Below are positions 34,936 through 45,491 of a DNA stretch of 64,000 nucleotides, one piece after another. Source of the DNA: Holophagae bacterium (GTDB lineage: Bacteria; Acidobacteriota; Holophagae; Acanthopleuribacterales; Acanthopleuribacteraceae); NCBI GenBank assembly GCA_029263455.1, contig JAJCXM010000008.1, positions 124,001-188,000 on the forward strand, written 5' to 3'. The stretch's first letter is position 1; the number at the start of each line of letters is the position of its first letter. The notes under the pieces are model-generated. The model did not search any database and was not told the origin of the DNA. It saw nothing but the letters and a program-made list of their open reading frames with translations. The translations under genes and the position numbers were made by a program.

Positions 34936-37053
34936 TTAGCGGTTAAATGCTGACCGTTTAATGACGTCGTCAGTCGATATTTTTGCGCCCACGTTCACAA
35001 AGTCGGGCGCGTCTATTGCGATCGTGGTGTCGCTGACTGACGTTCCTTGTATGAAAGCTTCGACTAACGGATAGATTCCGGGATGAGATGCGAGCAGATC
35101 GTTATGTCCGCCGCCTTCGATGGTTAGCTGGATGCCGTTCTCGAATCCTTCGATGACTTCAAGTGCATTGTTGATGGGTGTGCGTCCATCCAATGACCCA
35201 CTGATGAATAGGGTGGGGACCTGTGTTTGAACGGCCGCGCGAAAAGACATACCTAAATCCACCGCTGAGAAGCCAGCTGCCAATTCAGGAAGCGGAAAAT
35301 TGATGGCGCTGTCGAGCAATGTCTTGGTTCGCTCGGCTTGAATTCTCAACTGTCTCGCCACCGATATGCCTGAGGCAATATCGGTTGCCGATGGCATTAA
35401 GGCGATCGACACGGCTCTGCGTGCCTCCAGAAAGAAGGGCGCCATATCTGAATAGTTGCCTGCCGCCATATGGGCGAAAAAAGCAGGCAAGAAACGACTC
35501 AATTCAGGGCCTCTAAGAAAGGCGGTTGCCACTTGCTGAACGTCAAAGGGCCCAATGGTTAATGAAACTTGTTGGTTGCTCAAGGGGTCCATCGTTTGAA
35601 CGATGGCTGGAGTGAGTTCTAGATTCGACAGAGTGGTTTGTACGGAGCCCAAGAAATCCGGGTAAAGGGCGCGCGCGTTCTCGTCCTCTTGAATATAATT
35701 GTCGATGCGCTGCAATAGCGCCTGAGTGTCACTTGGCAATTTGTAGGTGTGATCTGGACCCTCAACACCAGCCAGGATCGCTTTGTGGATCGTATCCCCG
35801 TGTAGTCGCAAAGCGGTAAGAGCAAGATGGGTACCGTAGCTGTAGCCCAAGAGCACCATTTTTTTTGCGCCTAGAGCTTGCCTTAAGGCATCAATATCAT
35901 GGGCGCTTCGGATTGTATTGTAGTCAGCTTCATCGTGGCCCAACTCGTTCCAGAAATGGAGAGCCTGGGAGGACCATTCGCCGATGAGAACGCCGATCTC
36001 TTCACGTTCTAATGCGCGATCGTGTGGCCATTCAAAAGTGAACGAATAGTTAGGGGCTTTATCCGAAAGGCCTGTTCCACGTTGGTCTAGTGCAATAACG
36101 TCGCTGTATGCGCGCAGAGTTTGGAAAAGCTCAAAAAGGGCATTTTCTGCGGCTTCAATGCCAGATCCACCGGGTCCACCAGCTAAATACACGATAGGCG
36201 GGCCTGGGTTTGTGTTTGTGCTCTTGAGCCGGACAAACTTTAAGTTTATTTGTTTGCCATTCAAATCTTCCCGTTTGGCCGGAACCCAGAAACTGCCCCA
36301 TTCTGCCTCAACGCTTTGGTTGCCAGGTCCATGAAGAGGTCTTATTTCCCATTCAAGTCTAAAATCAACGCTGGGACGTAGTGTGGCTGCCAGATTCTGC
36401 CAAAGGAATCGACTGGAAACCACATCTCCTCGTAAGGCGGTTAACGCCAATGGTTGATTTGCCATGATTTCAACTCTTGTGTTTGAAACACTTGCTGGAA
36501 GAACGTAAAGGCCCTTTTGATTAGGACCTAAGTTCTGAAGTTCGGCAGGATAAAAGGCGTCTATTTCCATGTTGTTCTCGTCGAGGAGCCGCACTTGGAT
36601 TTGGGCGTGCTCGCGACCCGTATTAATGACGGCGAGCCCGTCCCAAGAAATAGTGTTATCGCCCATATATAGCTGCCAACGAAGTGCTTGACGATAGCTT
36701 TCACCTACATGTGCAGGTCCCCCTCCTTCAAAGTTTGACTGATAAACGGCGCTCAAGTGAAAACCATCACCCTCGACCATGAGGTGGGATATCCCATCGG
36801 ACTCAAACAACGATGACACTGGCGAAAAAATCGTCTGTCCTGCAGGCACGACCCCTTCTACAATTTCAAGGGTCTGGCCGCGGCTGTCAAAGGCCGTTAG
36901 TAGGTAGCAGGCGTCAATGGAGTCCGTACTGGCTAGAATCAAGTCGGTCTTGAAACCACCGTCCGCGCGCGTGATATGGGGAATCAAGCGAACCTGAGCC
37001 CAACCACAAATGGCGAAATTCCAAATAATTACCAGAACATAAATCTTCTTCAT
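34936..37053 (-). CDS. secreted alpha/beta-hydrolase (TAP/proline-iminopeptidase-like)
   Basis: About 705 residues from ATG 37053, which follows GGAGAAAGAG and opens a signal peptide (MKKIYVLVIIWNFAICGWA). The first ~220 mature residues form a beta-rich domain of unknown role. The hydrolase core has an oxyanion stretch YLAGGPGGSG, the DQRGTGLS motif, nucleophile Ser in GYSYGTHLA, Asp in SGSLDGRTP and His in GGGHNDLL, a complete triad. It belongs to the tripeptidyl aminopeptidase/proline iminopeptidase-like group and is probably an exported peptidase. It is monocistronic, and the ~270 bases upstream show nothing notable. Confidence 0.78.
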   Translation of the reverse strand: MKKIYVLVIIWNFAICGWAQVRLIPHITRADGGFKTDLILASTDSIDACYLLTAFDSRGQTLEIVEGVVPAGQTIFSPVSSLFESDGISHLMVEGDGFHLSAVYQSNFEGGGPAHVGESYRQALRWQLYMGDNTISWDGLAVINTGREHAQIQVRLLDENNMEIDAFYPAELQNLGPNQKGLYVLPASVSNTRVEIMANQPLALTALRGDVVSSRFLWQNLAATLRPSVDFRLEWEIRPLHGPGNQSVEAEWGSFWVPAKREDLNGKQINLKFVRLKSTNTNPGPPIVYLAGGPGGSGIEAAENALFELFQTLRAYSDVIALDQRGTGLSDKAPNYSFTFEWPHDRALEREEIGVLIGEWSSQALHFWNELGHDEADYNTIRSAHDIDALRQALGAKKMVLLGYSYGTHLALTALRLHGDTIHKAILAGVEGPDHTYKLPSDTQALLQRIDNYIQEDENARALYPDFLGSVQTTLSNLELTPAIVQTMDPLSNQQVSLTIGPFDVQQVATAFLRGPELSRFLPAFFAHMAAGNYSDMAPFFLEARRAVSIALMPSATDIASGISVARQLRIQAERTKTLLDSAINFPLPELAAGFSAVDLGMSFRAAVQTQVPTLFISGSLDGRTPINNALEVIEGFENGIQLTIEGGGHNDLLASHPGIYPLVEAFIQGTSVSDTTIAIDAPDFVNVGAKISTDDVIKRSAFNR

Positions 37054-37326
37054 CTCTTTCTCCTTGCCGTCAATTAGGCAATACTGACTTCCCCTCAGCC
37101 AGCGTTCTCGCGACTTGATCACGGGCCTCTTCGCTTAAGGAGTCGTTGTTAAGTAGGAGTGGTAAAGAGATGAAAATCCTTCGAATCTTTGTTACGGTAA
37201 AAGGCGGTGGATTGCAAGTCACGTAGGTAACATCCGAAGATAAACGGCTCTTTACTTCATTGGTTGCATAGCCGTTAAGCGCTAAGGATGGGATCCTGAA
37301 TTTAGGCTATGTTTTTCTTGGCTTTA

Positions 37327-39840
37327 TTACTCGTCGCCTAATACGTTCAAGTGCGACTGCAAAACGTATTCACGTAGCGGAGAGGCAGAAAACAGCGTGC
37401 CCTCCATTGTTTGAGAGGCGGCTAAGATCCAGGTCGCGCAAAGATCTTCTCCAGACAAGGCTCGGGCATGTTCCACCAGTAACTCAGCTTCGTCTTCGAA
37501 GCCAAGCTCCTGTTTTGCGACGGCTGCGTCTAATAAGGCGGTGAACGTGTTTGGCGTTTTTGACAAGTTAAGCTCAAAAAAGGCAAGTGCTTGTTCAGGG
37601 CGATGGCACATCATTTCTAACCAGCCCATAACGCGGTTACGGGACGCTTCTTTGAAGAAGATCGGCATCGGATAGGGTGATTCTAGTGTACTTTCGGGAC
37701 AGCTGCCCTGAGATCTCAGTAGTGCCTGTAACTCAACCCAGTAGGGGAATCGAGCTCCTTCGGGCACGCTTTGCGCCAATAAGGTCATGGCAGCCTGCGC
37801 TTTTGGGTTGTCTCGGTTCATTAGTAAACCGACGAGTTTGGTCAGGACCAAGGTGCGATCGTCTGGCGTTAGCCTGAGATCTGTGCGCGCTAGAGCTGCG
37901 TCATAACTTTCCTGTGCCTCATCGGGCCGGTCTAGCTTTATTAAGAGCTCGGCGCGACCGATCAAAACTTCGCCTAGCCAATCTGGGCGACTAATCGCAA
38001 GTTCGATCAAGACTTCTGCTTCTTCAAGCCCATGCTCTGGATCCTGTAAAGCGAGTAAGGCCAGCCTAGCTTCGATTTCGCCGTCTAGGTCCTCGGTATC
38101 GATGGCAATATCGCGTGCATATTCGTACATCATGCGCTGCGCATCCTGATCGCCGAGATCCTCGTTTGCAGCCATCCAAAGTGCTTCTTCCACCCTTTGA
38201 TCTTGAGGCAGTAATTCCAGCTGCTCAAATCGATCTTCGAGCGAAAGGGGTACATATTCTGTGAGTTCACCCGCCGCCCACAGGGCAAGAACGGGCAGGA
38301 CGGGCAAGCTGACGACCATGTAACTTAACAAGGCAACGATAAAGGTGGATAGGCTAGATTTCGCGCTGTTGAGACGTTGAACGGTGGGAGTTATCCACTG
38401 CGCTCGCTGTCCTATTGGAACCTTGCTGTACGTAAACTCCAGTGCACCTACAATGCGTTTCACTTTTTCTCGCAGTGAAAGTCGCGTGCCGCGCAGCTTT
38501 TGGCCTAAAGACTGCTCCATGAACGTCATGACACGAATCATTTTGAGCTGCATCAAATTGATGACGGCTAAAAATACGAAGATGGCGCTGCGTAAAAAGA
38601 AAGCCATCACAACCAATGCCACAATGCCGATCACCGAAAACAGGATCTGAGCTTTTGGGTAACGTTGAAAAACGGCTAAGTTAGCAATATGACCCCCATC
38701 GAGTGGGACGATGGGAACCAAGTTCAAATAGTTCACCAGCAAGAAAATAATGCCCAAGCTGAATAGGTCCCATCCCGTCACTGCACCTGCGATTAGGCAT
38801 GCGTACCCAAGAAATATGCCTGGGATAGGGCCCAATAAATAGACAATAAGTTCTTTGGTGGCGGAAATGTGGTCCGGAGCGTGTCCGATGGTAGCGGCGC
38901 CTAATAAAGGTAGGAATAGGATCCTTGTGTCGCGATAGCCGAATACCAACATGCCTAACAGGTGACCCGCTTCATGGATTAGGACAACCACCGTCAATTG
39001 CCAGGCGAATCGCCAATCAAATGAGAGCCCAAAGGCGAGCGCGAAAAGCAGAATGCTGCCCAGGAAGAGGAAAGCTTTCATCCAGCCTGAGTCTTGTGCC
39101 TTTAAGCTGTTGCGCTCCCAGTCAAGGGTCAGTGCAAAGATACGTGACGGCTTTGGCGCGCCAATGTCCATTTGACCGAGTGCCTTGACCTGTTTTTTTA
39201 AGACGTCTGTGATTCTTTTAGCGCCCTTATTTGTTGCGTGTCCTTGGCCGGCTCGTGTCTCGCGGATCAAGCCACTTTGAACGGCTTTTTGCCAGCGGTC
39301 CTCTTCCATTTTTGTGCAGACCAACAAGCCGTAGTTGGCGTCCTTGATGTCGATGGTGTCTTTCATCAGCATCTGATGGCGTTCCCACTGTTCGATTAAC
39401 GTGTCTGCCTCGGCATCAACGGCAACAACCCAATCAGGCCATACCAGTTCGTAGTCGCTTGACATGTTAGAGGTGGCCAACCATTGGTCACTTCTGTTCT
39501 GCGAGAAAAAAGTGATTTCATAGCCAAACTCAGATTCATAAGTCCTGGAATTACTGACGCGTGCGATTGTCTTTTGACTTCGGTGTAGCAGCAGCGCGCC
39601 AAACAGAGCTTCCCCTTTAAAGCGTGACCAGCGAAAATAGAGCGGCTTGTCGAATCCAAACGCGGCCAGGTCATGGATGGCCTCATCGATCAAGATACGG
39701 AAATCCTCGTCTAGTGCGTCGTAAGTGACTTCGATCGGGACAGGTTTAAGCAGCGTGTAACGTTTCATGTTACGCAGCACGATGAATTTCGAGCCTAAAG
39801 AGATGACTGCAACGAGTACGATGAACTCTATCCAACCCAT
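37327..39840 (-). CDS. M50-family (site-2-protease-like) membrane metalloprotease with TPR-like tail
   Basis: About 837 residues from ATG 39840 (MGWIEFIVLVAVISL, first helix). Residues ~30-255 are a soluble domain. They are followed by several membrane helices carrying the zinc motif HEAGH (VVLIHEAGHLLGML) and the third ligand in NLVPIVPLDGGHIANL, both hallmarks of S2P/M50 proteases. After a further transmembrane helix the last ~300 residues are helical repeats (EALWMAANEDLGD, EAEVLIELAISRP, DEAQESYDAAL) like TPRs. It probably performs intramembrane proteolysis or protein maturation; the TPR tail may recruit substrates. Unlike RseP it has no PDZ domain. Confidence 0.8.
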   Translation of the reverse strand: MGWIEFIVLVAVISLGSKFIVLRNMKRYTLLKPVPIEVTYDALDEDFRILIDEAIHDLAAFGFDKPLYFRWSRFKGEALFGALLLHRSQKTIARVSNSRTYESEFGYEITFFSQNRSDQWLATSNMSSDYELVWPDWVVAVDAEADTLIEQWERHQMLMKDTIDIKDANYGLLVCTKMEEDRWQKAVQSGLIRETRAGQGHATNKGAKRITDVLKKQVKALGQMDIGAPKPSRIFALTLDWERNSLKAQDSGWMKAFLFLGSILLFALAFGLSFDWRFAWQLTVVVLIHEAGHLLGMLVFGYRDTRILFLPLLGAATIGHAPDHISATKELIVYLLGPIPGIFLGYACLIAGAVTGWDLFSLGIIFLLVNYLNLVPIVPLDGGHIANLAVFQRYPKAQILFSVIGIVALVVMAFFLRSAIFVFLAVINLMQLKMIRVMTFMEQSLGQKLRGTRLSLREKVKRIVGALEFTYSKVPIGQRAQWITPTVQRLNSAKSSLSTFIVALLSYMVVSLPVLPVLALWAAGELTEYVPLSLEDRFEQLELLPQDQRVEEALWMAANEDLGDQDAQRMMYEYARDIAIDTEDLDGEIEARLALLALQDPEHGLEEAEVLIELAISRPDWLGEVLIGRAELLIKLDRPDEAQESYDAALARTDLRLTPDDRTLVLTKLVGLLMNRDNPKAQAAMTLLAQSVPEGARFPYWVELQALLRSQGSCPESTLESPYPMPIFFKEASRNRVMGWLEMMCHRPEQALAFFELNLSKTPNTFTALLDAAVAKQELGFEDEAELLVEHARALSGEDLCATWILAASQTMEGTLFSASPLREYVLQSHLNVLGDE

Positions 39841-40354
39841 GCTATGACCCCTCGAGATTGTGATCTTGATTGATTGACGCATTTGGTGTCGCGTATCGGC
39901 CTTGGATTGTGAGCGCCATCCAAGTGCTTGAGCTGGTGGCTGCTTTTTCGAGAAGGCGTTTCATTTTTTGGAGGAATGCTATGAACCGTACTGGCGTTGC
40001 CATAATCCTGAAAACGAATAGATTTTATCCGATGGGCTTTCATGTTTATGTCTCGATTAACTAGGCCGTCATTGATTGGTCGGCACAGTCAGAATACTAC
40101 TTATCGATTCGAAAATGGGTTCGATTGTGTTGGCCTTTTTCTCGAATGCTGTTCGACCGGCTACGAGCAGCTACGTGGTCGAAATCCGGTGCTTAATATT
40201 GGATCGGCCATTTATGCGTTTCCAATACCCTAACCTGTGCTTTAACTTCGCTTCGCGCACAGCAAAGTATTAACCATCAGACTGCGTTCACGCAACGAGA
40301 GGCGTTTTCTTGGGCGGGAAGGGCCCCGCCCCAAGGCTTTAACCTGTGATCTGA
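39841..40354. other. intergenic region without a convincing gene
   Basis: Only short frames without ribosome sites or family resemblance occur here. A GC-rich inverted repeat (CTTGGGCGGG ... CCCGCCCCAAG, 40309-40335) lies just downstream of the AbgT gene and may protect its 3' end, but no T run follows on that strand. Confidence 0.5.
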
Positions 40355-41968
40355 CTAGGGATAGGTGTACGAGGACTGCAGTCCCAGCGGGATACCCAGC
40401 CACCAATACGCCATCAGGAATAATGTCCAACTTATGAGGAACGTAATGCTGTATGGGAGCATCATTGAGACCAACGTTCCAATACCTGTTTTTTTTGTAT
40501 AACGCTGACAAAACACCACGACTAATGGGAAGTAGGGCATCAAGGGAGTCACGATGTTGGAGGCAGAGTCACCCACTCTGTAGGCGGCTTGGGTTAGGTC
40601 GGGCGATATGCCTAGTGGCATCAACATCGGCACAAAAATTGGGGCAATCAGTGCCCATTTTGCCGAGGCTGAGCCAACCAATAGATTCACCGCGGCAGAT
40701 AGGAAGATGATGCCAGCAATGGTTACCTGAGGCGCTAAGTTCAGTTCTCGGAGAAAATTGGCGCCCTTTACTGCCAATAAAGCGCCAATGTTGGAGTCCC
40801 CAAAGGCAGCGATGAACTGAGCACAGAAGAATGCCATGACAATGTAGTAGCCCATGGCGCGCATACTCTCGCTCATATGATCAATCATGTTTTTGCTGGA
40901 TGTATAAACGCCAGCGACGAATCCGTATACGACGCCAGGGATTAGGAAGAGCAAGAATATGAGCGGTACGATCGATCTCATGATGGGTGCTTTGAAATCT
41001 GCGATCGCTCCTGTAGATGAGCGCATAGGAGAGTCTTCTGGCCATACGACGAAAAACAAGACCGCAAGCCCCAAGATCATGGCAAAGGTGGCCCACTTGA
41101 ATGCACCCTTCTCCACCGCACTTAACTCGTGCATGGTTGGAATTTCGTCCGGATCGCCGTCCACCGGCGTGTGCTTTAAGTGGGGTTCAACAACCCTGTC
41201 CGTCAAGTACCATCCCACTAAGATGATCAAGATGCTAGAGATACCCGTGAAATAAATGTTACAGAGCGGATTGACTTGAAGCTGTGGATCCAATATTTGG
41301 GCAGCCGATTGCGTGAATGACTGCAACAAAGGATCGATTCCTGAAGGAATGAAATTAGCGCTAAACCCGCCAGAAACCCCAGCAAAGGCAGCCGCTATTC
41401 CAGCTAATGGATGGCGGCCAGCCGCGTAGAAAATAACACCGCCCAAAGGTATGACAAGTACGTAACCTGCATCTGTGGCTGTATGACTCACGATGGCGAC
41501 CAAGATCAGCATGGGTGTGAGCAGGCGTTTAGGCGTAAAACTCATTAGGTACTTCAGTCCAGCACTAATGTAGCCAGAATGTTCGGCGACGCCGACACCC
41601 AGCATGGCGACCAATACAATGCCTAACGGTGCAAATCCCGTAAAGGTCGTTACCATATTGGAAAGGAAACCCGCCAAGGCAGAGCCTGAAAGTTGATTAA
41701 CAACCTTGATGGTTGAGCCGTCGGGGTTGTCCACACCAACCGTTCTCGGATCAATCTCGGTGAAGTCCATGGGTGCCATGATCAACGACAAAATCCAAAC
41801 GATGACCATGGCGATCAGAAACAATACCGCCGGATCCGGTAGCTTGTTACCGATCCTTTCAATCCAGTCAAGCGCGCGAATCAGCCATCCATTTTTTTCT
41901 GGCGACGCTTCGTTCTCGTCTTTAGGTTCGGGTTTTTGGTCATCGGGCGATTCCGTTTTGTCGGTCAT
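40355..41968 (-). CDS. AbgT family transporter
   Basis: A 537-residue inner-membrane protein with about twelve helices and a charged N-terminal tail. It matches the AbgT/MtrF family: LDWIERIGNKLPDPAVLFL, AGVSGGFSANFIPSGIDPL, SHTATDAGYVLVIPLG and the SASNIVTPLMPYFPLV motif. Family members import p-aminobenzoyl-glutamate or export sulfonamide-type antimetabolites by proton coupling. No abgAB genes accompany it. The ATG at 41968 follows GGAGGAGATGATC. Confidence 0.88.
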   Translation of the reverse strand: MTDKTESPDDQKPEPKDENEASPEKNGWLIRALDWIERIGNKLPDPAVLFLIAMVIVWILSLIMAPMDFTEIDPRTVGVDNPDGSTIKVVNQLSGSALAGFLSNMVTTFTGFAPLGIVLVAMLGVGVAEHSGYISAGLKYLMSFTPKRLLTPMLILVAIVSHTATDAGYVLVIPLGGVIFYAAGRHPLAGIAAAFAGVSGGFSANFIPSGIDPLLQSFTQSAAQILDPQLQVNPLCNIYFTGISSILIILVGWYLTDRVVEPHLKHTPVDGDPDEIPTMHELSAVEKGAFKWATFAMILGLAVLFFVVWPEDSPMRSSTGAIADFKAPIMRSIVPLIFLLFLIPGVVYGFVAGVYTSSKNMIDHMSESMRAMGYYIVMAFFCAQFIAAFGDSNIGALLAVKGANFLRELNLAPQVTIAGIIFLSAAVNLLVGSASAKWALIAPIFVPMLMPLGISPDLTQAAYRVGDSASNIVTPLMPYFPLVVVFCQRYTKKTGIGTLVSMMLPYSITFLISWTLFLMAYWWLGIPLGLQSSYTYP

Positions 41969-42180
41969 CGATCATCTCCTCCAAATGAACACAGATCATT
42001 GGCTAGGGGTAATTGAAAAATTGAGCGTTAGCATACCACTAAGGTTTAGCGCTAGATAGACGATTCAACGGTGGCTAACGCAGACATATTCGATCGGTCG
42101 GATTATTGATACGCGCCGCATCAATGGTGAGCTTGAGGCACGGCTGTATTCTGCGCCACTGATTCAAATGGCGAAATGCT

Positions 42181-42645
42181 TCACTGCGTGTATTGCAGCT
42201 CGTAGGTATGACTTCCGTCAACTTTGTCAATACGCATGGAGCCGCTAATATTTTCAAGCTCACCCTTACCGGATCCTGCCAGAATTATAACTTCCAATGA
42301 TTGCGAATCTTTGTTCATGACACCATGATGAAGGAGCGTAAATGCGCCCTTTTTTCCGCCTAGTGTCCCGCTGAACTCTTCGATAGCGTAATAAACAGCC
42401 GCGCCATCGTCAGTCCTTTTGCTAATCATTTGGCCAAGGCCAGAGCCTTCGAGTACGCCGCTGTAGGATTTATTGATGATCATCCTACCTGCAGGAGCGA
42501 CTTCATCTTTTTGTGGCTCCAGATTGACCTCAAATTTTCCTTTGGCAGTCATCGTTTTTTCCTGTTCGGTCGATTCATTGGCACCTGATGAGCTAAGAAA
42601 TCCAGCTAATAGCGACATGAAAACCACTTGGATTATTATCTTCAT
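42181..42645 (-). CDS. DUF3224 family secreted protein
   Basis: A 154-residue protein with a signal peptide (MKIIIQVVFMSLLAGFLSSSGA) and one DUF3224 domain. The domain is an allene-oxide-cyclase-like beta barrel, seen here in AKGKFEVNLEP, GRMIINKSYSGVLEGSG and AYAIEEFSGTLGGKKGAF-like segments. The start ATG 42645 follows GAGG; a longer frame to 42843 is rejected because the signal peptide would be internal. The function of the family is unknown. Confidence 0.75.
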   Translation of the reverse strand: MKIIIQVVFMSLLAGFLSSSGANESTEQEKTMTAKGKFEVNLEPQKDEVAPAGRMIINKSYSGVLEGSGLGQMISKRTDDGAAVYYAIEEFSGTLGGKKGAFTLLHHGVMNKDSQSLEVIILAGSGKGELENISGSMRIDKVDGSHTYELQYTQ

Positions 42646-42921
42646 GAGATTCCTCACCCAGTTAGACACATAACGCGCATTATAGGTCGGTCGTACCGAT
42701 AATCCTAAGGGCATATGGTGGATTGAGATAGTAGGTGGGTAACTTTGAAAGTTTGACCGCCATCTTGATATGAGTGTTTTTCGTTTTGGTAGTGTGATTC
42801 GCACCACACTTAAGTGCTTAAGGACGTCGCATGACCTGGTCAACTTGATTTTTCTGCAAGAACCTATAAATTAAAACCTTATACGCAGTTCTCACATCTA
42901 TGAATTCACGGGGTTGGGTCA

Positions 42922-45402
42922 ATGCCTAAATCGATTGTTGTTATCGTGTGCCTATCTTTGACGAACCTTATCGCACAAGATACAAAGTCTCCGCTGCGGG
43001 TTCATACGCCTAGCTATTTCATAGACATTGGAAACCCAGCGGGCAACAAAGTCGATCGAGGTTCCTCAAACACCGTTGCCGTGACACGTTTGTCGGGAGC
43101 CTCGTTCGAGTTTCGCCGAGACGGTTTTGACATTCATCCTCCCATTAACAAAACCATGGCAGAGAAAAACTTAAAGGACAAAGTGGTAAGTCTTGGTTTT
43201 GTAGGCCAGCTGCATGGAAAAGACAACCAGGCGGTCAAACTATCTCATCCCGAAGGCAGTATTAATTACTTTATCGGTGAACCGTCACGCTGGAAAACGG
43301 ACCTTCCCGCTTACAAGCAGTTAACTTATGCACAAGTGTGGCGTGACATCGACTTTGAGTTCTTGGGCTTCCTCGATCGCCTGGAATACCGCGTCGTTGT
43401 TGGGCCAGGCGGTGACCCGTCCGATATTTTTGTGGCGACCCACGGCAAAAGTCACCAGGTCGTCAACCGAGCGTTACAGGTCGAGTACGACACGGGTGTC
43501 CTTAGCTTCGGAGCTCCCATCGCTTATCAAACAATCGATGGCACTCGGGTTGCTGTCGACATTGAATACACCTTCTCCAATCTCGGTTTTTCATTCGAAA
43601 TTGCACCTTATTCACCAGATCACGCGCTGGTCATAGACCCGGTTATCGCATGGAGCGGTTTTTTCGGAGGCAGTGACAGCGATACCTCTAAGTCAATCGC
43701 CACGGACGTATCGGGGAATGTGTATTTTGCTGGCAATACAAGTTCAAGCGACTTTAATGTTAATGGCTATGACGTGACTGCAAATGGATTTAGCGATATT
43801 TTTGTAACCAAGCTTGACCCGACTGCGACTAACTTGATCTATTCGACTTACTTGGGAGGCACCTCTTCTGACCAACTTGGCGAGATGGTCCTTGATACTT
43901 CGGGAAACGTCTACCTAGTCGGAACGTCTTCATCGAGCAGCTACCCTGTGACAACGGGCGCTTATGACCTAACCTACAACGGCGGCGACCATGATATCTT
44001 TGTGACGAAGTTAGATGCGAGCGGTAGCAGTCTTGGGTTCTCCACCTATGTTGGAGGATCTCTAAGTGATTGGGGTTTAGGGTTGGCGTTAAATGATCGA
44101 GCCTCTGGTATGTATGTCGTTGGATACTCTGAATCTGTCAATTTTCCCACCACGGCGGGTGCATTTGATCAAACGCACAACGGCGATGATGATGTCGTTG
44201 TTTTTCGGCTATCAAGTAGCGGGGCATCATTAACTTCATCGACCTACATCGGTGGCAGTTTGAACGATCAGGGTCATGCTATTTACGTGGATGCCCCCGA
44301 TATAATTGTCGGCGGTTGGACATCGTCGGCCAATTTCCCTACATCACCTGGTGCCTATGCGACCATGGCTTACGGAAATGTTAGGGACGGTTTTGTCCTC
44401 CGAATGGAAAGTTTGTCGGCATTGGAGGCCTCAACCTATGTGTACAGCGAGGTTACCGACGTCAAAAGGGCGCCAGATCAGACGATTTATGCCGTTGGCG
44501 TGACGGCGGATGGTCAGTTTCCCACAACTGTCGGCGCATACGATCGCAGCCATAACGGCGCCGATGACATGTTCGTGGTTGGCTTCGGTTATGACTGTGA
44601 CACGTTCCTCTACGGGACCTTTGTGGGTGGCACTGGAGTCGAGCATTCGGATGTCAAACTAGCACTCGATGAGGACGGCGATGTGTATATTGGTGGAGGG
44701 ACGTTTTCAACCGATTTTCCCGTCACCGCCAACGCGATAGACCCCACTGCCAATGGACTCGGTGATGGTGTCGTCGTGAAGCTGGCTGCGGATGGCAGTA
44801 GTCTCGATTTTTCGTCCTATATTGGAGGGACAGCTGCTGAACGACTCTATAGCATAGCGCTCAATGATTGCGGTGACGTTTATGTGACTGGCAGAACCAG
44901 GTCGGCTGACTTTCCGGCGACGTTTGGAAGTTACAACGCAGACTGGGATCCATTTGTGGCTTTGATCGAATTAACCTACAAAGCCAATCTGGCGCCTAAG
45001 ATCCAAGCAAGAGGCTTGAACGACCCCGTCTTCACGCTTGAAACCACTGGAGCGGCAGGTCCTCTGACCATCAACTGGAGCGCCATGCCAGCGACGCCAT
45101 TGACGGTTGGCGCGCAGCAGGTGACGATGACGCCACCGCCATCAGTGACGACTGCGCTTGAAGCTTCGGTCCTAGATACCGATAGCGGCGACACATTGGT
45201 CCCTAACGCCTTATTGCTGGTGTCCCAAAACCCACTCTTCTTTGACTACAACGTCGATGGTTGCAACAACCTCATCGATTTATGGATGCTGTTTGACGAC
45301 TGGCACTTGCCATTCCCCAACGATCCGGATGGCTCTGGCGTCATTGACATCAAAGATTTTCTCTACATCAATCTCGATGATTCGCTTCTTTTTTGTCCCT
45401 GA
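42922..45402 (+). CDS. secreted SBBP-repeat protein with dockerin-like C-terminus
   Basis: An 826-residue exported protein. A signal peptide (MPKSIVVIVCLSLTNLIA) precedes a ~230-residue N-terminal domain typical of SBBP proteins (FIGEPSRWKTDLP, YAQVWRDIDFEFLG). Seven or so beta-propeller repeats follow, with the SBBP signature (DVSGNVYFAGNT, FVTKLDPT, YSTYLGGT). Then comes an immunoglobulin-like stretch, and at the C-terminus a pair of Asp/Asn-rich loops (DYNVDGCNNLIDL and DPDGSGVIDIKDF) resembling dockerin or EF-hand calcium sites. It is probably surface or secreted; ligand unknown. Its convergent neighbour ends 90 bases away. Confidence 0.78.
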   Translation: MPKSIVVIVCLSLTNLIAQDTKSPLRVHTPSYFIDIGNPAGNKVDRGSSNTVAVTRLSGASFEFRRDGFDIHPPINKTMAEKNLKDKVVSLGFVGQLHGKDNQAVKLSHPEGSINYFIGEPSRWKTDLPAYKQLTYAQVWRDIDFEFLGFLDRLEYRVVVGPGGDPSDIFVATHGKSHQVVNRALQVEYDTGVLSFGAPIAYQTIDGTRVAVDIEYTFSNLGFSFEIAPYSPDHALVIDPVIAWSGFFGGSDSDTSKSIATDVSGNVYFAGNTSSSDFNVNGYDVTANGFSDIFVTKLDPTATNLIYSTYLGGTSSDQLGEMVLDTSGNVYLVGTSSSSSYPVTTGAYDLTYNGGDHDIFVTKLDASGSSLGFSTYVGGSLSDWGLGLALNDRASGMYVVGYSESVNFPTTAGAFDQTHNGDDDVVVFRLSSSGASLTSSTYIGGSLNDQGHAIYVDAPDIIVGGWTSSANFPTSPGAYATMAYGNVRDGFVLRMESLSALEASTYVYSEVTDVKRAPDQTIYAVGVTADGQFPTTVGAYDRSHNGADDMFVVGFGYDCDTFLYGTFVGGTGVEHSDVKLALDEDGDVYIGGGTFSTDFPVTANAIDPTANGLGDGVVVKLAADGSSLDFSSYIGGTAAERLYSIALNDCGDVYVTGRTRSADFPATFGSYNADWDPFVALIELTYKANLAPKIQARGLNDPVFTLETTGAAGPLTINWSAMPATPLTVGAQQVTMTPPPSVTTALEASVLDTDSGDTLVPNALLLVSQNPLFFDYNVDGCNNLIDLWMLFDDWHLPFPNDPDGSGVIDIKDFLYINLDDSLLFCP

Positions 45403-45491
45403 CGCGTTTTGATGCGTGCCATTGTTGGGTTTCACATGAATCAGTATTGCCTGAGTGGGTGCCTTTTCTGAAGACACGTCGGGCGTCGTTG

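Noticed and set aside
40309-40335. Intrinsic terminator for the AbgT gene
   Set aside because: The hairpin is strong but on the minus strand it is followed by A residues rather than a T run.
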